NCBI GenBank assembly: GCA_002428985.1
Contig: DIYL01000047.1
Location: 124,001 to 188,000 of the forward strand
Direction of reading: 5' to 3'
Origin: Anaerolineales bacterium UBA6055
Lineage (GTDB): Bacteria; Chloroflexota; Anaerolineae; Aggregatilineales; Phototrophicaceae
DNA: 64,000 nucleotides
The position numbers were made by a program, and so were the translations under genes. This document shows positions 26,094-35,021 of the stretch, piece after piece. How positions within the stretch are numbered: the stretch's first letter is position 1; each line of letters starts with the position of its first letter. The notes under the pieces are model-generated. The model saw only the letters and a list, made by a program, of their open reading frames with translations. It made no database searches and had not been told where the DNA came from.

Positions 26094-28295
26094 ATGAACC
26101 GACTCCAACAGTGGATGACCTTACCTTATCAGTGGATTTTGCCTGCGCTATTTTTTTGTGTGGGATTGTTATACCTGTATGTCACACCGCATTTTGAAAC
26201 ACCCGATAGCATCACACATGTGGCGATGATTCGCTGGGTCGCGGATAATAACGGAAATCTACCTGTACAATCCAAAGATCACGGTCAACTGTATGGACAA
26301 CAAGCCAGCCAACCCCCATTATATTATTTCTTGATGATGCCCGTCTGGTCAGTGTTTGATACATCCGATTTTGATACATTTTTGTATTTTAATGAGTTGG
26401 CGATTTCCGGTAATCCAACCCGCTTAGGTAATCGAAATCTGGTATTTTATGAACAACCGCATCCACCAGATCTAACCGGAACATCCTTAGCGATTTATGT
26501 CATGCGTCTACTGACACTCGGCATAAGCACCATTACAGTATTTGCTGTCTATAAGTCGGCGCGAGTCATTCAACCAGATACCATTGGGTTTGCGGTTCTC
26601 GGTACAGCATTGGTTGCCTTCAACCCACAATTTTTGTTCATTGGCACATCCGTCAACAATGATAATCTCGTCACAATGCTGGCGACACTCATCACATGGC
26701 AGATGCTGTTGATGCTCCGTCACGGCTTCGATACACGCAGAAGCGTGATCCTCGCGATTTTGATTGCGCTTTCGACATTGGCAAAACTCAATGGATTAGT
26801 GATGGTGTTGACAGTTGCTTTAGCCGGATTATGGGTTGCGTGCCGTGATCGTGACTTACGTGGACTCATCATTCTTGGTGCAAGTATGCTTGGGATTTGG
26901 TTAGTTGTCGCCAGTTGGTGGTATATCCGTAACCTTCAACTCTATGGGGAGTTATTTGGTACAGGGGCGATGATCGCTAATTATGGACGGCGAGATGCAA
27001 CCATGCTGAGTTTGATCACCAGTGAATGGACAGGTTTTCGTCAAAGTTATTGGGGCTTATTTGGTTGGTTTAGTATCTTCACACATAAATTGCATTATCA
27101 ACTCATGGATGGGTTAACGGCATTAAGCCTCTTTGGGATGATTGTGTATGTAGTACAAGCCCGCAAGAAACCGATGCGACTGACAGCATTTTCGTTTCTC
27201 GGTATTATGGCGACGGTTGGTATGGTGATGCTTGTGTGGTGGACATCACAGACGACTGGAAGTCAGGGACGGTTAATCTTCCCATATATTGTCGCCTATA
27301 GTTTATTGATCGCGATGGGGCTGACGGCATTGCGGATTCCAGCAGGGTTGATTGCAATTCCGATGATCGCTTTTGCAATGTATGCACCGTTTGCCTATAT
27401 TTTGCCAGCATACGATCAACCTGCGACGGTTGATCAACTACCGGAAAATGCTACTCAAGTCAGCACACAATGGGATGATATCGCACTCCTTGGGTATGAA
27501 CTTGGCGAAACTGGGATTCGCTTTGAACCGGGGGATGAGATTCCGATTACATTATATTGGCAGCCTGCCGCTCAATCTGCTGAACCGCTTGCTTATTTTG
27601 TCAGCTTGATTGATATGGATGGAAGGGCACTAGTCACACTCGATACATTCCCGGGTTGGGGGACAACCTTACCAACATGGTGGGAAGCGGGTAGAATTTA
27701 CCGAGATGACATCGTTTTACAAATTCTTGGTGAACCAAATGGGTTCTCGACCGTCCAGTTACAAATTGGCTGGTATCGTTATCCTGAAGGCGGTAATCTC
27801 CGCCCAATAAATAATGATGGAGAAGATATCGGCGCGTTTACGATTCCAGTTGGTGTTTATGTCGGTGGAGATACCGATCAGATTATCAAGAGCCGCTTTA
27901 CTGAAGATGGGACAATTTTTGGTGACCGCATCCGACTCAATAGTTATCGGTTTGCATCGGGAAGCCAGTTACGGCTGGAATGGGAACTCATGCAACCCTT
28001 GGATGGCGATTGGCGTGTCTTTGCGTTTGTATTGGATGACATCTATGCTGATGGGGACGATTTTGAACCCTTGTTACAGAAAGACTCACCCCCACGTGTA
28101 CCATTAGGCTTTCTTAAAGCGGGTGAGATTATCCGTACGAATCATCAATTTGATTTACCAGACGATTTTGTGGGAACCTACCCGCTGTATATTGGGTGGT
28201 ATAATGCTGACAGTGGCAAACGCCTTGCCGTTCCATTTCCCGCAAACATGAAATTGCTAGAGGATATGCAGTTCGATGCCAACTACAGTAATTGA
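26094..28295 (+). CDS. Membrane glycosyltransferase (GT39-like) with extracellular C-terminal domains
   Basis: 733 residues. About ten transmembrane helices (about 1-440) carry the pattern of polyprenyl-phosphate sugar:acceptor transferases: a first loop with HFETPDSITHVAMIRW, and PPLYYFLMMP, as in PMT/ArnT-like enzymes, though the usual Asp-Glu reads Asp-Ser. The soluble C-terminal part (about 450-733) holds two related beta-rich segments with GD.IPITLYWQP and SQLRLEWELMQP, followed by a YIGWYN end. The acceptor may be protein or glycan on the outside of the membrane. It overlaps the next GT-like gene by 20 bp, so they form one transcript. Confidence 0.75.
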   Translation: MNRLQQWMTLPYQWILPALFFCVGLLYLYVTPHFETPDSITHVAMIRWVADNNGNLPVQSKDHGQLYGQQASQPPLYYFLMMPVWSVFDTSDFDTFLYFNELAISGNPTRLGNRNLVFYEQPHPPDLTGTSLAIYVMRLLTLGISTITVFAVYKSARVIQPDTIGFAVLGTALVAFNPQFLFIGTSVNNDNLVTMLATLITWQMLLMLRHGFDTRRSVILAILIALSTLAKLNGLVMVLTVALAGLWVACRDRDLRGLIILGASMLGIWLVVASWWYIRNLQLYGELFGTGAMIANYGRRDATMLSLITSEWTGFRQSYWGLFGWFSIFTHKLHYQLMDGLTALSLFGMIVYVVQARKKPMRLTAFSFLGIMATVGMVMLVWWTSQTTGSQGRLIFPYIVAYSLLIAMGLTALRIPAGLIAIPMIAFAMYAPFAYILPAYDQPATVDQLPENATQVSTQWDDIALLGYELGETGIRFEPGDEIPITLYWQPAAQSAEPLAYFVSLIDMDGRALVTLDTFPGWGTTLPTWWEAGRIYRDDIVLQILGEPNGFSTVQLQIGWYRYPEGGNLRPINNDGEDIGAFTIPVGVYVGGDTDQIIKSRFTEDGTIFGDRIRLNSYRFASGSQLRLEWELMQPLDGDWRVFAFVLDDIYADGDDFEPLLQKDSPPRVPLGFLKAGEIIRTNHQFDLPDDFVGTYPLYIGWYNADSGKRLAVPFPANMKLLEDMQFDANYSN

Positions 28296-30168
28296 CCGTT
28301 GGAATACAATGCGTTGGGTAATAATTCTGCTGGTCGCCTTTTTAGCAGGAGAAGGTCTGTACTTCACGTCAATCCGTGAAGATGCTCCACCACGCATTGA
28401 TGAAATAATCGAAGATGTTTCGATTGAATTTACGGTCAATACATCTGCTGTTTTGGTACTGGATGCTTGTGTTAACGGGCGCTGGAGTGTCGAAGGGGCT
28501 GATGCAGTCCGTGTTAATCATGGCGACTGGGTCGAACACCCGACAGGACGATACACCCTCTGTAATCAGCCTAACTTATCACCAACACTAGAAGTCCGCC
28601 TGCCCTCATCATCCATCGAGTCTTATCAGTTAAATGTCACAGTTGTCTATGGTAATGGGTTACATGTTCTAGCAGGGTTAGCTTTGTTGTTCATTGCTAT
28701 GTGGATTTTCGGTATGCAAACGGCGTCACACCAGATGTTGATTGCCTTGGTGATGGGTGTTCATATTGGTCTCGTCATTATCTATCACCTGACGATTGAT
28801 TTAAGCATCACCAGTGCGTGGACATGGGATACATGGGTATATACTGTGCCAATGACGGATCTACGCGCCAATGTGTTTGAAAGTATTATCTATCAACATG
28901 CACAGCCTCCCTTATTTAGCCTGTATGGCATTCTCCTCGATACGCTATTGGGTGATAATTACACTACTGCGATGTTGGTTGGACAAGTGGCTATGGGCGC
29001 GCTGATGTGTGGGATAAGTTATCGCTTATTTTGGCATTTGACACAAAACCAAACCTTGACGTTATTTGCATCGCTTGTACTTGCGCTAAATCCGGCGTTA
29101 TTCTTTTTTGAAGCAATCATTTTACATACGATTCATACCGCTTTTTGGATGATGTTGGCTGTGTATTGCCTCTATCTTTATCAACAGTATGGACAAAATC
29201 GCTATCTTTACTTGTTTGTGTTATCCATCAATTTGGTAATGCTGACACATAGTTTGTATCATATTCTATTTTTGATTCCGGTATTAATATTGGTTGCAAT
29301 TCTCGTCCAACAAGAGTCTCGGCGGGTGATGATCGGATGTGTTTGTATCTGCTTGTTATCGGTTGGATTGTACGGCAAGAACCTGATCATGTTTGGTAAT
29401 TTCTCTAGTAGTAGTTTGTTGGGGATGAATTTGTGGGAAGTCGCCCGCTATGACTATGAAACCGATGAATTAACTAAGTTGCTCCAAGCAGGTATTTTGA
29501 CTGATAGTACAGTAATTAACGCGTCGTCATTAATGCCGCCATCTGCTTATCCTAAATATGATCAAGCTACCGGTGATATTGCCATTTTATCTGGTGATAA
29601 TATCAATAATGCTGTCTATCCAGAAATCAATGCGTTGTATCTCGATAATGCGCTTCGCTTGATCTGGCATGATGTAGGACGTTACTTTAACGGGGTATTG
29701 CGTGCGTATGGTCACTATACATGTCCATCATCGACCTATGCACCCATGACTGATAATCTCAATGTGTTCCCAGCGAGTCATCAAGCGGTAAGTGTCGAAC
29801 TCTTGCATATGCGCGGGCTCACCCAAGAAATTGCACGGCGACTTGGTTTAACACAAGAAGAGTACGGCGCATGTTCGAACTTATATGCGATTTTGCCAAT
29901 AGTGATGCTTGGCTACCCTTTATGGCTTGTGTTCCGTTTTCGTGCCAATCTCAACTGTTGGGTTGAAGGCATTCGGCGGGACAGTATCCTCATTTTCATT
30001 TGGTGGATCGTGACATTTACGACTGTATCGACAAGCCTTTTAATCACCCCTGAAAATGCACATTTTAAGTTTATGGTCGAGATGCCGTTCTTGGTCTTTC
30101 TCATTGTGATGATCTGGCGGATTGCACCCAGTTTGATGCCAGATGAATTGGATAATTCTGATGACTAA
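28276..30168 (+). CDS. Membrane glycosyltransferase (GT39-like)
   Basis: 630 residues; ATG at 28276, 11 bases after AGAGGA, inside the end of the previous gene. One N-terminal helix, an outer stretch of about 90 residues (with NGRWSVEGADAVRVNHGDW), then many transmembrane helices. The motif HAQPPLFSLYGILLD resembles the PPL.... loop that follows the first catalytic region in GT39/PMT-like proteins, and LNPALFFFEAIILHTIH matches a later conserved loop. Probably transfers a sugar from a lipid carrier on the outer face. Its overlap with the preceding gene and the nearby RmlC-like epimerase suggest surface glycosylation. Substrate unknown. Confidence 0.68.
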   Translation: MPTTVIDRWNTMRWVIILLVAFLAGEGLYFTSIREDAPPRIDEIIEDVSIEFTVNTSAVLVLDACVNGRWSVEGADAVRVNHGDWVEHPTGRYTLCNQPNLSPTLEVRLPSSSIESYQLNVTVVYGNGLHVLAGLALLFIAMWIFGMQTASHQMLIALVMGVHIGLVIIYHLTIDLSITSAWTWDTWVYTVPMTDLRANVFESIIYQHAQPPLFSLYGILLDTLLGDNYTTAMLVGQVAMGALMCGISYRLFWHLTQNQTLTLFASLVLALNPALFFFEAIILHTIHTAFWMMLAVYCLYLYQQYGQNRYLYLFVLSINLVMLTHSLYHILFLIPVLILVAILVQQESRRVMIGCVCICLLSVGLYGKNLIMFGNFSSSSLLGMNLWEVARYDYETDELTKLLQAGILTDSTVINASSLMPPSAYPKYDQATGDIAILSGDNINNAVYPEINALYLDNALRLIWHDVGRYFNGVLRAYGHYTCPSSTYAPMTDNLNVFPASHQAVSVELLHMRGLTQEIARRLGLTQEEYGACSNLYAILPIVMLGYPLWLVFRFRANLNCWVEGIRRDSILIFIWWIVTFTTVSTSLLITPENAHFKFMVEMPFLVFLIVMIWRIAPSLMPDELDNSDD

Positions 30169-30185
30169 TGCTTGAGACGCTTGAT

Positions 30186-30731
30186 TTATTTGGGCATGTG
30201 TTCGCTTGGAATATTTTCGATCAGCGGGTTATTTATATCCCGATCCGATAGATAGGGTTCATCCACACCCCAATCAATCCCAATTTGGGGGTCGTTATAC
30301 GCAATGCCAAATTCATCACCACCATCATAGTAATTATTGACAATATAGGTCAGCGTGCAGTCGGTTAATGCCGAAAATCCATGTGCAACACCAACTGGGA
30401 TAAATAACCCAACTGGATTATCGTCACCCATATCCAATGTCGCAGATTGTAGATAGGTTGATGACGACGGACGTAAATCAACCAATCCAGCACGAATTGT
30501 GCCGTTAACTGCGTACCAGTAATCGACTTGTTTAAAATGGTAATGTAGACCCCGCAAAACACCCGCTTTACTATCACTGCGGTTACTTTGCATCTTGTCC
30601 CAACTCACCTGTGGAAACCACTCTTTACGAAATGTTTCCATAAACCGTCCACGGTCATCACCATATGCCTTTAATGTTGCGATAAATACACCGTCAATTT
30701 CACTCAGTGGTTGTATAGGTGCGTTGCTCAT
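30186..30731 (-). CDS. rfbC: dTDP-4-dehydrorhamnose 3,5-epimerase family protein (RmlC-like)
   Basis: 181 residues, normal length for RmlC cupins. The active-site His is in GVLRGLHYH, and the C-terminal Tyr/Asp region reads NNYYDGGDEFGIAYNDP. The usual Lys of the Q.K.V motif is absent (KQVDYWYAV), as is the Asp of the typical DVxVD strand (AGLVDLR). So the fold is clear but the enzyme may handle a different dTDP-sugar or lack epimerase power. It would otherwise serve dTDP-rhamnose synthesis; rfbA, rfbB and rfbD are not in the window. Convergent with the GT39-like pair. Confidence 0.75.
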   Translation of the reverse strand: MSNAPIQPLSEIDGVFIATLKAYGDDRGRFMETFRKEWFPQVSWDKMQSNRSDSKAGVLRGLHYHFKQVDYWYAVNGTIRAGLVDLRPSSSTYLQSATLDMGDDNPVGLFIPVGVAHGFSALTDCTLTYIVNNYYDGGDEFGIAYNDPQIGIDWGVDEPYLSDRDINNPLIENIPSEHMPK

Positions 30732-30897
30732 TTTTGATCCTTATTTGTGTATGGGTCGTGTGCCGTGCCTATTCTATCGTGAAATTGCTGTACGACAACG
30801 TTAAGATGCAACAACCATGCCATCAAACTCGTATATAATGAAGTCACATATTCGCTATATCAACAACATAACGGCTTGAAAACAATCAGGACAACTC

Positions 30898-31833
30898 ATG
30901 ACTGAAATCTCACCACCGGAACCCAACCCAACACCAGACGATAACCAACCAATGAACACGCCTCAGCAACCCGAACAAGACATGTCATTAGAAAGTCAAT
31001 CACAGACCGAGCAATCGACACAGGCATCATTAACGACGAGGCAACCACTACCAGAACAACCCGCACAAGTTATCCAGAATATCAATAAGCGATGGGGATG
31101 TGCCCAGACCTGTGGGATTACATTCCTAGGGCTAATCGTCATGATCGGGTTATGTGCGGTATCGGTCGCATTTATCGGGCAAGCTACATTGACAAACTTT
31201 GTTGGGAGCTTTGGCGGATTCTTACAATCAGGTCCTTCAACTGCCGAAATTATCAGTGGACGCACCCTCGTCAATAGTATTCAACCGCTTGGACAACTGG
31301 TGACAATCAGCACTGAACTTGCGCAAGCAGATATTCGGGTTGAGGTCGAGCAAGGTGTGATTAACTCATGCGGGCATAGCGCACACCATGTCGCTGAAGG
31401 TGTGATTGAAGCAGGGGTCGATTTTACACTGATTACACCCGATAACATCAGTTATACCGAAGTCGGCAATGCCTATACGATTACTGTGCCCTATCCACGA
31501 ATCACCAGTTGTCGCATCGAATATATCCGACAATATCAAGCCAGTAGTAACTTTGGATGTTCACCCAATTGGGACGAAGTCCGTGTATTAGCGCAACACA
31601 TCGCGATGGAGAAATTTGTCGAAGATGCACTTGCACGCGGTATCCTCGACCGCGCCGAGCGGGAAAATACTATTTTGATGCAATCATTTGTGACTGCGTT
31701 GACCGATGCTGAGGTCACAATACAATATGTCAATCAAGATGAGGCTGACGAATTTATCCCGACATCGTGCCAGCCCGAACTACCACCCGGTTGGCGATTT
31801 GATAGTTCACTCAGCAAATGGATTAATGAATAA
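30898..31833 (+). CDS. DUF4230 domain membrane protein
   Basis: 311 residues. About 60 Pro/Gln/Thr-rich residues come first, then one transmembrane helix (TCGITFLGLIVMIGLCAVSVAFI, about 75-97), and an outer domain from about 125 that matches the DUF4230 pattern: SIQPLGQLVTISTELAQADIRV, then EGVIEAGVDFTL, YTITVPYPRITSC and a long helix with AMEKFVEDALARGILDRAERE. The family is widespread in bacteria without a known function; it is often a single-pass surface protein. It is next to, but not in an obvious operon with, the SHOCT protein 82 bp downstream. Confidence 0.8.
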   Translation: MTEISPPEPNPTPDDNQPMNTPQQPEQDMSLESQSQTEQSTQASLTTRQPLPEQPAQVIQNINKRWGCAQTCGITFLGLIVMIGLCAVSVAFIGQATLTNFVGSFGGFLQSGPSTAEIISGRTLVNSIQPLGQLVTISTELAQADIRVEVEQGVINSCGHSAHHVAEGVIEAGVDFTLITPDNISYTEVGNAYTITVPYPRITSCRIEYIRQYQASSNFGCSPNWDEVRVLAQHIAMEKFVEDALARGILDRAERENTILMQSFVTALTDAEVTIQYVNQDEADEFIPTSCQPELPPGWRFDSSLSKWINE

Positions 31834-31915
31834 CCGGCTGTGACGGTACTTTGATCTCATTTTCATAAAAAGATGTTTCCTCCTATACTGTAAAAAGCAA
31901 CAGGAGGAGACAAAC

Positions 31916-32542
31916 ATGGGACGATTTTGGGGATTATTTGGTATTTTATGCATCATTGGATCAATTGGATTTATGGTATCGACTGTTTTTGATGCGAAAA
32001 ATCCGATTATTGTTGGTGGGTTAGAAACATTCGCTTGTACCGAGAATGAAACATTGCGTGTCGAGCAGAGTTCATGGTCACTCCCGAACGGCGAGCGTGG
32101 GATTAATACCTCTTATTTTTGTGATATTGAACCGAATGTCGGGCGCAACGTGACCGAGATGTCGATTGTTATTCAAGTGATTGTCTTCACAGCATTATTG
32201 GGATTGGGCATCATTTCCATTATTGCAGCGGCGGCACGTGCCACCAATGCCACAGCAGATCGATTACAAGATCAATTGCAACAACAATTTGCTGAGGGTG
32301 GAGATGGTACATATGTTAGTATTCAGGGGAATTTGCAAAATGTGCCACCACAAACCCGCGACATGATCGAAAATATCCTCGACGGCGTCATGACCAATGC
32401 GATGGTCAACAATAGTGGCATCCAATCGGCATCATTAAGCGAGCGTCTACAACAATTGGACGAAGCCTACCAGAAGAACCTCATCAACAAAGACGAGTAT
32501 GATCGCGTCCGGCAGGCAATTTTAGAGAGCATGGATGATTAA
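31916..32542 (+). CDS. Membrane protein with C-terminal SHOCT-like domain
   Basis: 208 residues; strong ribosome site AGGAGGAG. Two transmembrane helices flank an outer loop of about 60 residues (first GLFGILCIIGSIGFMVSTVF, second VIQVIVFTALLGLGIISIIAAA). The cytoplasmic tail ends in a SHOCT-type short helix pair: LSERLQQLDEAYQKNLINK followed by DEYDRVRQAIL. SHOCT domains occur at the ends of many membrane proteins and are thought to aid oligomerisation. Its 3' end overlaps the convergent STAS-like gene by 4 bp. Role unknown. Confidence 0.75.
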   Translation: MGRFWGLFGILCIIGSIGFMVSTVFDAKNPIIVGGLETFACTENETLRVEQSSWSLPNGERGINTSYFCDIEPNVGRNVTEMSIVIQVIVFTALLGLGIISIIAAAARATNATADRLQDQLQQQFAEGGDGTYVSIQGNLQNVPPQTRDMIENILDGVMTNAMVNNSGIQSASLSERLQQLDEAYQKNLINKDEYDRVRQAILESMDD

Positions 32543-32959
32543 GTTGCTTCGTATTCAGATACCCACTTTACGGCAGATTCAACATCCGTGAAAAAGCGAA
32601 TCGTGACGACATCGCTATTACGCGAGAATATACGGAGTATCGAATCGAATAGAAGCTGAAATGCAGTACTAGAATTCACGAGGGCGACTCGCCCATGGAA
32701 ATCATCGCGTGAATTTTCCGGATCAGAAAATTCCTTAAGACGTCCAAGAAAATACGGTGAGATCAATCCACCAAGCTTGGCATAATTGTGGATGGACAAG
32801 AGGAGAGAATCCTCACGGTTTGTGATTTCTGATTTGATCGCTTCGACATAAGCATCAACTGTTGCTCGGGTCATATTTATTATGTACATGGATGATATGG
32901 ATGCGTTTATCATCACTATATTCAATATCTACAAAGTTGGTCGTGCTAGGGGTTGGCAT
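32539..32959 (-). CDS. STAS/SpoIIAA-like small protein, frameshifted
   Basis: The long frame covers 32539-32874 (from ATRATV-like TRATVDAYVEA onward). Just upstream, another frame reads from an ATG at 32959 as MPTPSTTNFVDIEYSDDKR, then IHIIHVHNKYD, then stops shortly after. The first frame's beta-strand pattern continues naturally into the second if one C is removed from GACCCGAG (rc of 32865-32872), giving NKYDRATVDAY. So a single-base insertion probably broke, or an assembly error split, an about 140-residue protein. It resembles the protein at 57887 in layout: two strands, helix, strand, helix. These small folds serve as regulators or lipid binders; function unknown. Confidence 0.6.
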
Positions 32960-33119
32960 GGATGTATAGACCAATCATCTACTTAACGTTACTTTTATTG
33001 TAAAGTAATTCTTCTTGTAAATAATTAAGGTCATTGGTTGAGAAGATTCATCTCAGCTTCATGCAACGATCGTTCAAATGTTCTATTCTGTTAAGTGTCC
33101 AAATAGAGTGAGAACGATT

Positions 33120-33977
33120 ATGTCACCTGCCCCTCAACTTATGCGACTGACGCCCTGTAATATTTTGCGACCCTACATTGAATGCTATTGGATCTTGTCA
33201 TCTCCTAGCGGATATACACCCGAAACACAACGGATGCCAGCAGATGGGCGTGTTGAGATGATGTTTAGCTTCGGTAGCGATTCTGAGCGTACAACACCCG
33301 ATGGTGGTGATTTATGTACGATTCGCACCTCTAGTTTTATCCTCGGCGCGCGGGGGCAAGGATACGTTGTGGATCATTTTGACGCACCATATTATGTTTC
33401 GGTACGCTTCAAGCCCGGTGGTCTATCTGCGTTTATAGACGACCCACTCAAAGCCCTCAGCGATATATATGTTGAATTAGACAATTTGTGGGAACGCCAA
33501 GCCGTAACAGATCTAGAAGATCAACTTGTATCATCGTCCTCCATACAAGCGCAAGCACACCTACTGGACACGGCTTTGTTAGCCCATTTTAATCCACCAG
33601 ATCATTTAGATCGCCTTCTGTATGCAGTCGAGCAGATCTCACAACCTATGACATCGACCTCAATGCCATCCCTTGCAGATAGTGTCAATTTGAGTCTTAA
33701 GCACTTTGAACGCTTGTTTACCCGTCATATTGGATTCCGCCCGAGTTTATTTGCGCGGATTTCTCGCTTTCAACAAGCGATGTACACAGCATTACACACC
33801 GACAAACCACTCACACTCAGCCAACTGGCATTAGATACTGGCTATTACGATCAAGCACATTTTAGTAAAGATTTCAAACGCTTCACAGGTTTGTCGCCTC
33901 GTCACTTTTTTGCTGATTATCACGAATTTGTGCGATTGTCATCACCAGCTGAGGATGTCGATTTTTTACAAGATTAA
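33120..33977 (+). CDS. AraC family transcriptional regulator
   Basis: 285 residues from the ATG at 33120; an upstream in-frame ATG (33078) would add a region not typical of the family. N-terminal sensor part (about 1-150) starts LRPYIECYWIL and has MPADGRVEMMFSFG and VSVRFKPGG, the pattern of DUF6597-type domains in one-component regulators. Two C-terminal helix-turn-helix motifs are at about 185-275: LADSVNLSLKHFERLFTRHI and LSQLALDTGYYDQAHFSKDFKRFTGLSPRHF. Located 68 bp before an SDR gene on the same strand, so it may control that gene. Confidence 0.85.
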   Translation: MSPAPQLMRLTPCNILRPYIECYWILSSPSGYTPETQRMPADGRVEMMFSFGSDSERTTPDGGDLCTIRTSSFILGARGQGYVVDHFDAPYYVSVRFKPGGLSAFIDDPLKALSDIYVELDNLWERQAVTDLEDQLVSSSSIQAQAHLLDTALLAHFNPPDHLDRLLYAVEQISQPMTSTSMPSLADSVNLSLKHFERLFTRHIGFRPSLFARISRFQQAMYTALHTDKPLTLSQLALDTGYYDQAHFSKDFKRFTGLSPRHFFADYHEFVRLSSPAEDVDFLQD

Positions 33978-34045
33978 CACCCGCGGTCACCGTAAGATAG
34001 AACCAACAAACACAACACACAAATCTATCAAACGGAGGCAATCTA

Positions 34046-34822
34046 ATGATTCTACAAGACAAAAATATTCTCGTATTCGCTGCAACTGGTGCAATCGGTA
34101 GTGGTGCTGCTAAAACATTTGCACAACATGGCGCACATGTTTACATCAGTGGACGCGATAATGATAAGCTACAAGCCCTCGCGAATGAAATTAAAGTCGA
34201 TGGCGGACAAGTCGATTGCGATGTTGTTGATGCAACCGATCCACAGGCAGTTGAATCGTATGTGAGTCAGGTCGCGGAATCGTCTGGGCGGATTGACGGC
34301 GTTTTTAATGCGGTTGGCGGTCGTCCCAAAGACCTCGGTTATCCACAGGTATCAACAACAACAACTTTAGACGACTTTATGATCCCGATGAATATTATCG
34401 TGGCATCCCAATTTTTAACGTCACGTGTTGTTGGGCGTGTTATGCAAGAACAGGGCACTGGCGGGTCAATCATTATATTGTCGGCAACCTTAAGTGGTAT
34501 GACGGCACCATTTATGGCGGGCATCACAGCAGCATGTGGTGCGGCTGAAGCGATGACTCGCTCATTAGCAGGCGAATTTGGCTCAGCAGGTATTCGTGTA
34601 AATTGTGTGCGGGGATCAGGAATGCCAGAAACCCGGACGATTCATGAGACGATGGCAGGTAATGCTGAAATTATGGGACAACCCCCACAGATGAGCTTAC
34701 CACCACTCGGTCGTCCAATTACAGTGCAAGAGACTGTTTCAACTGCTGCCTTCCTTGCCTCGGATTTATCAAGTGGAACAACCGGACAAGTTTTAACCGT
34801 CTGCGCTGGATCATTTGTATAA
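34046..34822 (+). CDS. Short-chain dehydrogenase/reductase family, YxxxK missing
   Basis: 258 residues, GGAGG ahead of the ATG. The Rossmann fold start is clear: ATGAIGSGAAKTFAQHGAHV, GRDNDKLQAL and the NAVGGRP region. But the catalytic YxxxK is replaced: after SATLSGMTAPFMAG the sequence reads ITAACGAAEAMTRSLAGE, so the expected Tyr is Ile and Lys is Cys (codons ATC and TGT read directly). A cofactor can probably bind, but classic SDR chemistry is doubtful. C-terminus (STAAFLASDLSSGTTGQVLTV) is as usual for reductases. Follows an AraC gene by 68 bp. It may be a pseudo-enzyme or use a different proton relay. Confidence 0.75.
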   Translation: MILQDKNILVFAATGAIGSGAAKTFAQHGAHVYISGRDNDKLQALANEIKVDGGQVDCDVVDATDPQAVESYVSQVAESSGRIDGVFNAVGGRPKDLGYPQVSTTTTLDDFMIPMNIIVASQFLTSRVVGRVMQEQGTGGSIIILSATLSGMTAPFMAGITAACGAAEAMTRSLAGEFGSAGIRVNCVRGSGMPETRTIHETMAGNAEIMGQPPQMSLPPLGRPITVQETVSTAAFLASDLSSGTTGQVLTVCAGSFV

Positions 34823-34860
34823 CGTTATCAAGCGAACGTTCTATCTCGCTAGTATGTTCG

Positions 34861-34902
34861 AAGCCGACTCAAGCAATATTAGCCTGTTGTTTGAGTCGGC
34901 TT
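34861..34902. terminator. Strong bidirectional hairpin after the SDR gene
   Basis: AAGCCGACTCAA (34861-34872) pairs perfectly, 12 bp, with TTGAGTCGGCTT (34891-34902), with an 18-base loop, and TTTT follows on the plus strand, 38 bases after the SDR stop. Confidence 0.65.
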
Positions 34903-35021
34903 TTGCCGTAGATAAACAATCATGATTCTCCGCTTACCCGCCTTCCCAAATTATGTTAAACTCGTCAGTGGGTCGTCCAAGACACCCAACCTTAGAAACC
35001 AATTGTTGATGACCAAAGCTG

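Noticed and set aside
32875..32925. TTG-initiated extension of the STAS-like frame (NIVMINASISS...)
   Set aside because: The other frame from the ATG at 32959 reads as a natural N-terminus; the extension looks like a shadow of the frameshift.
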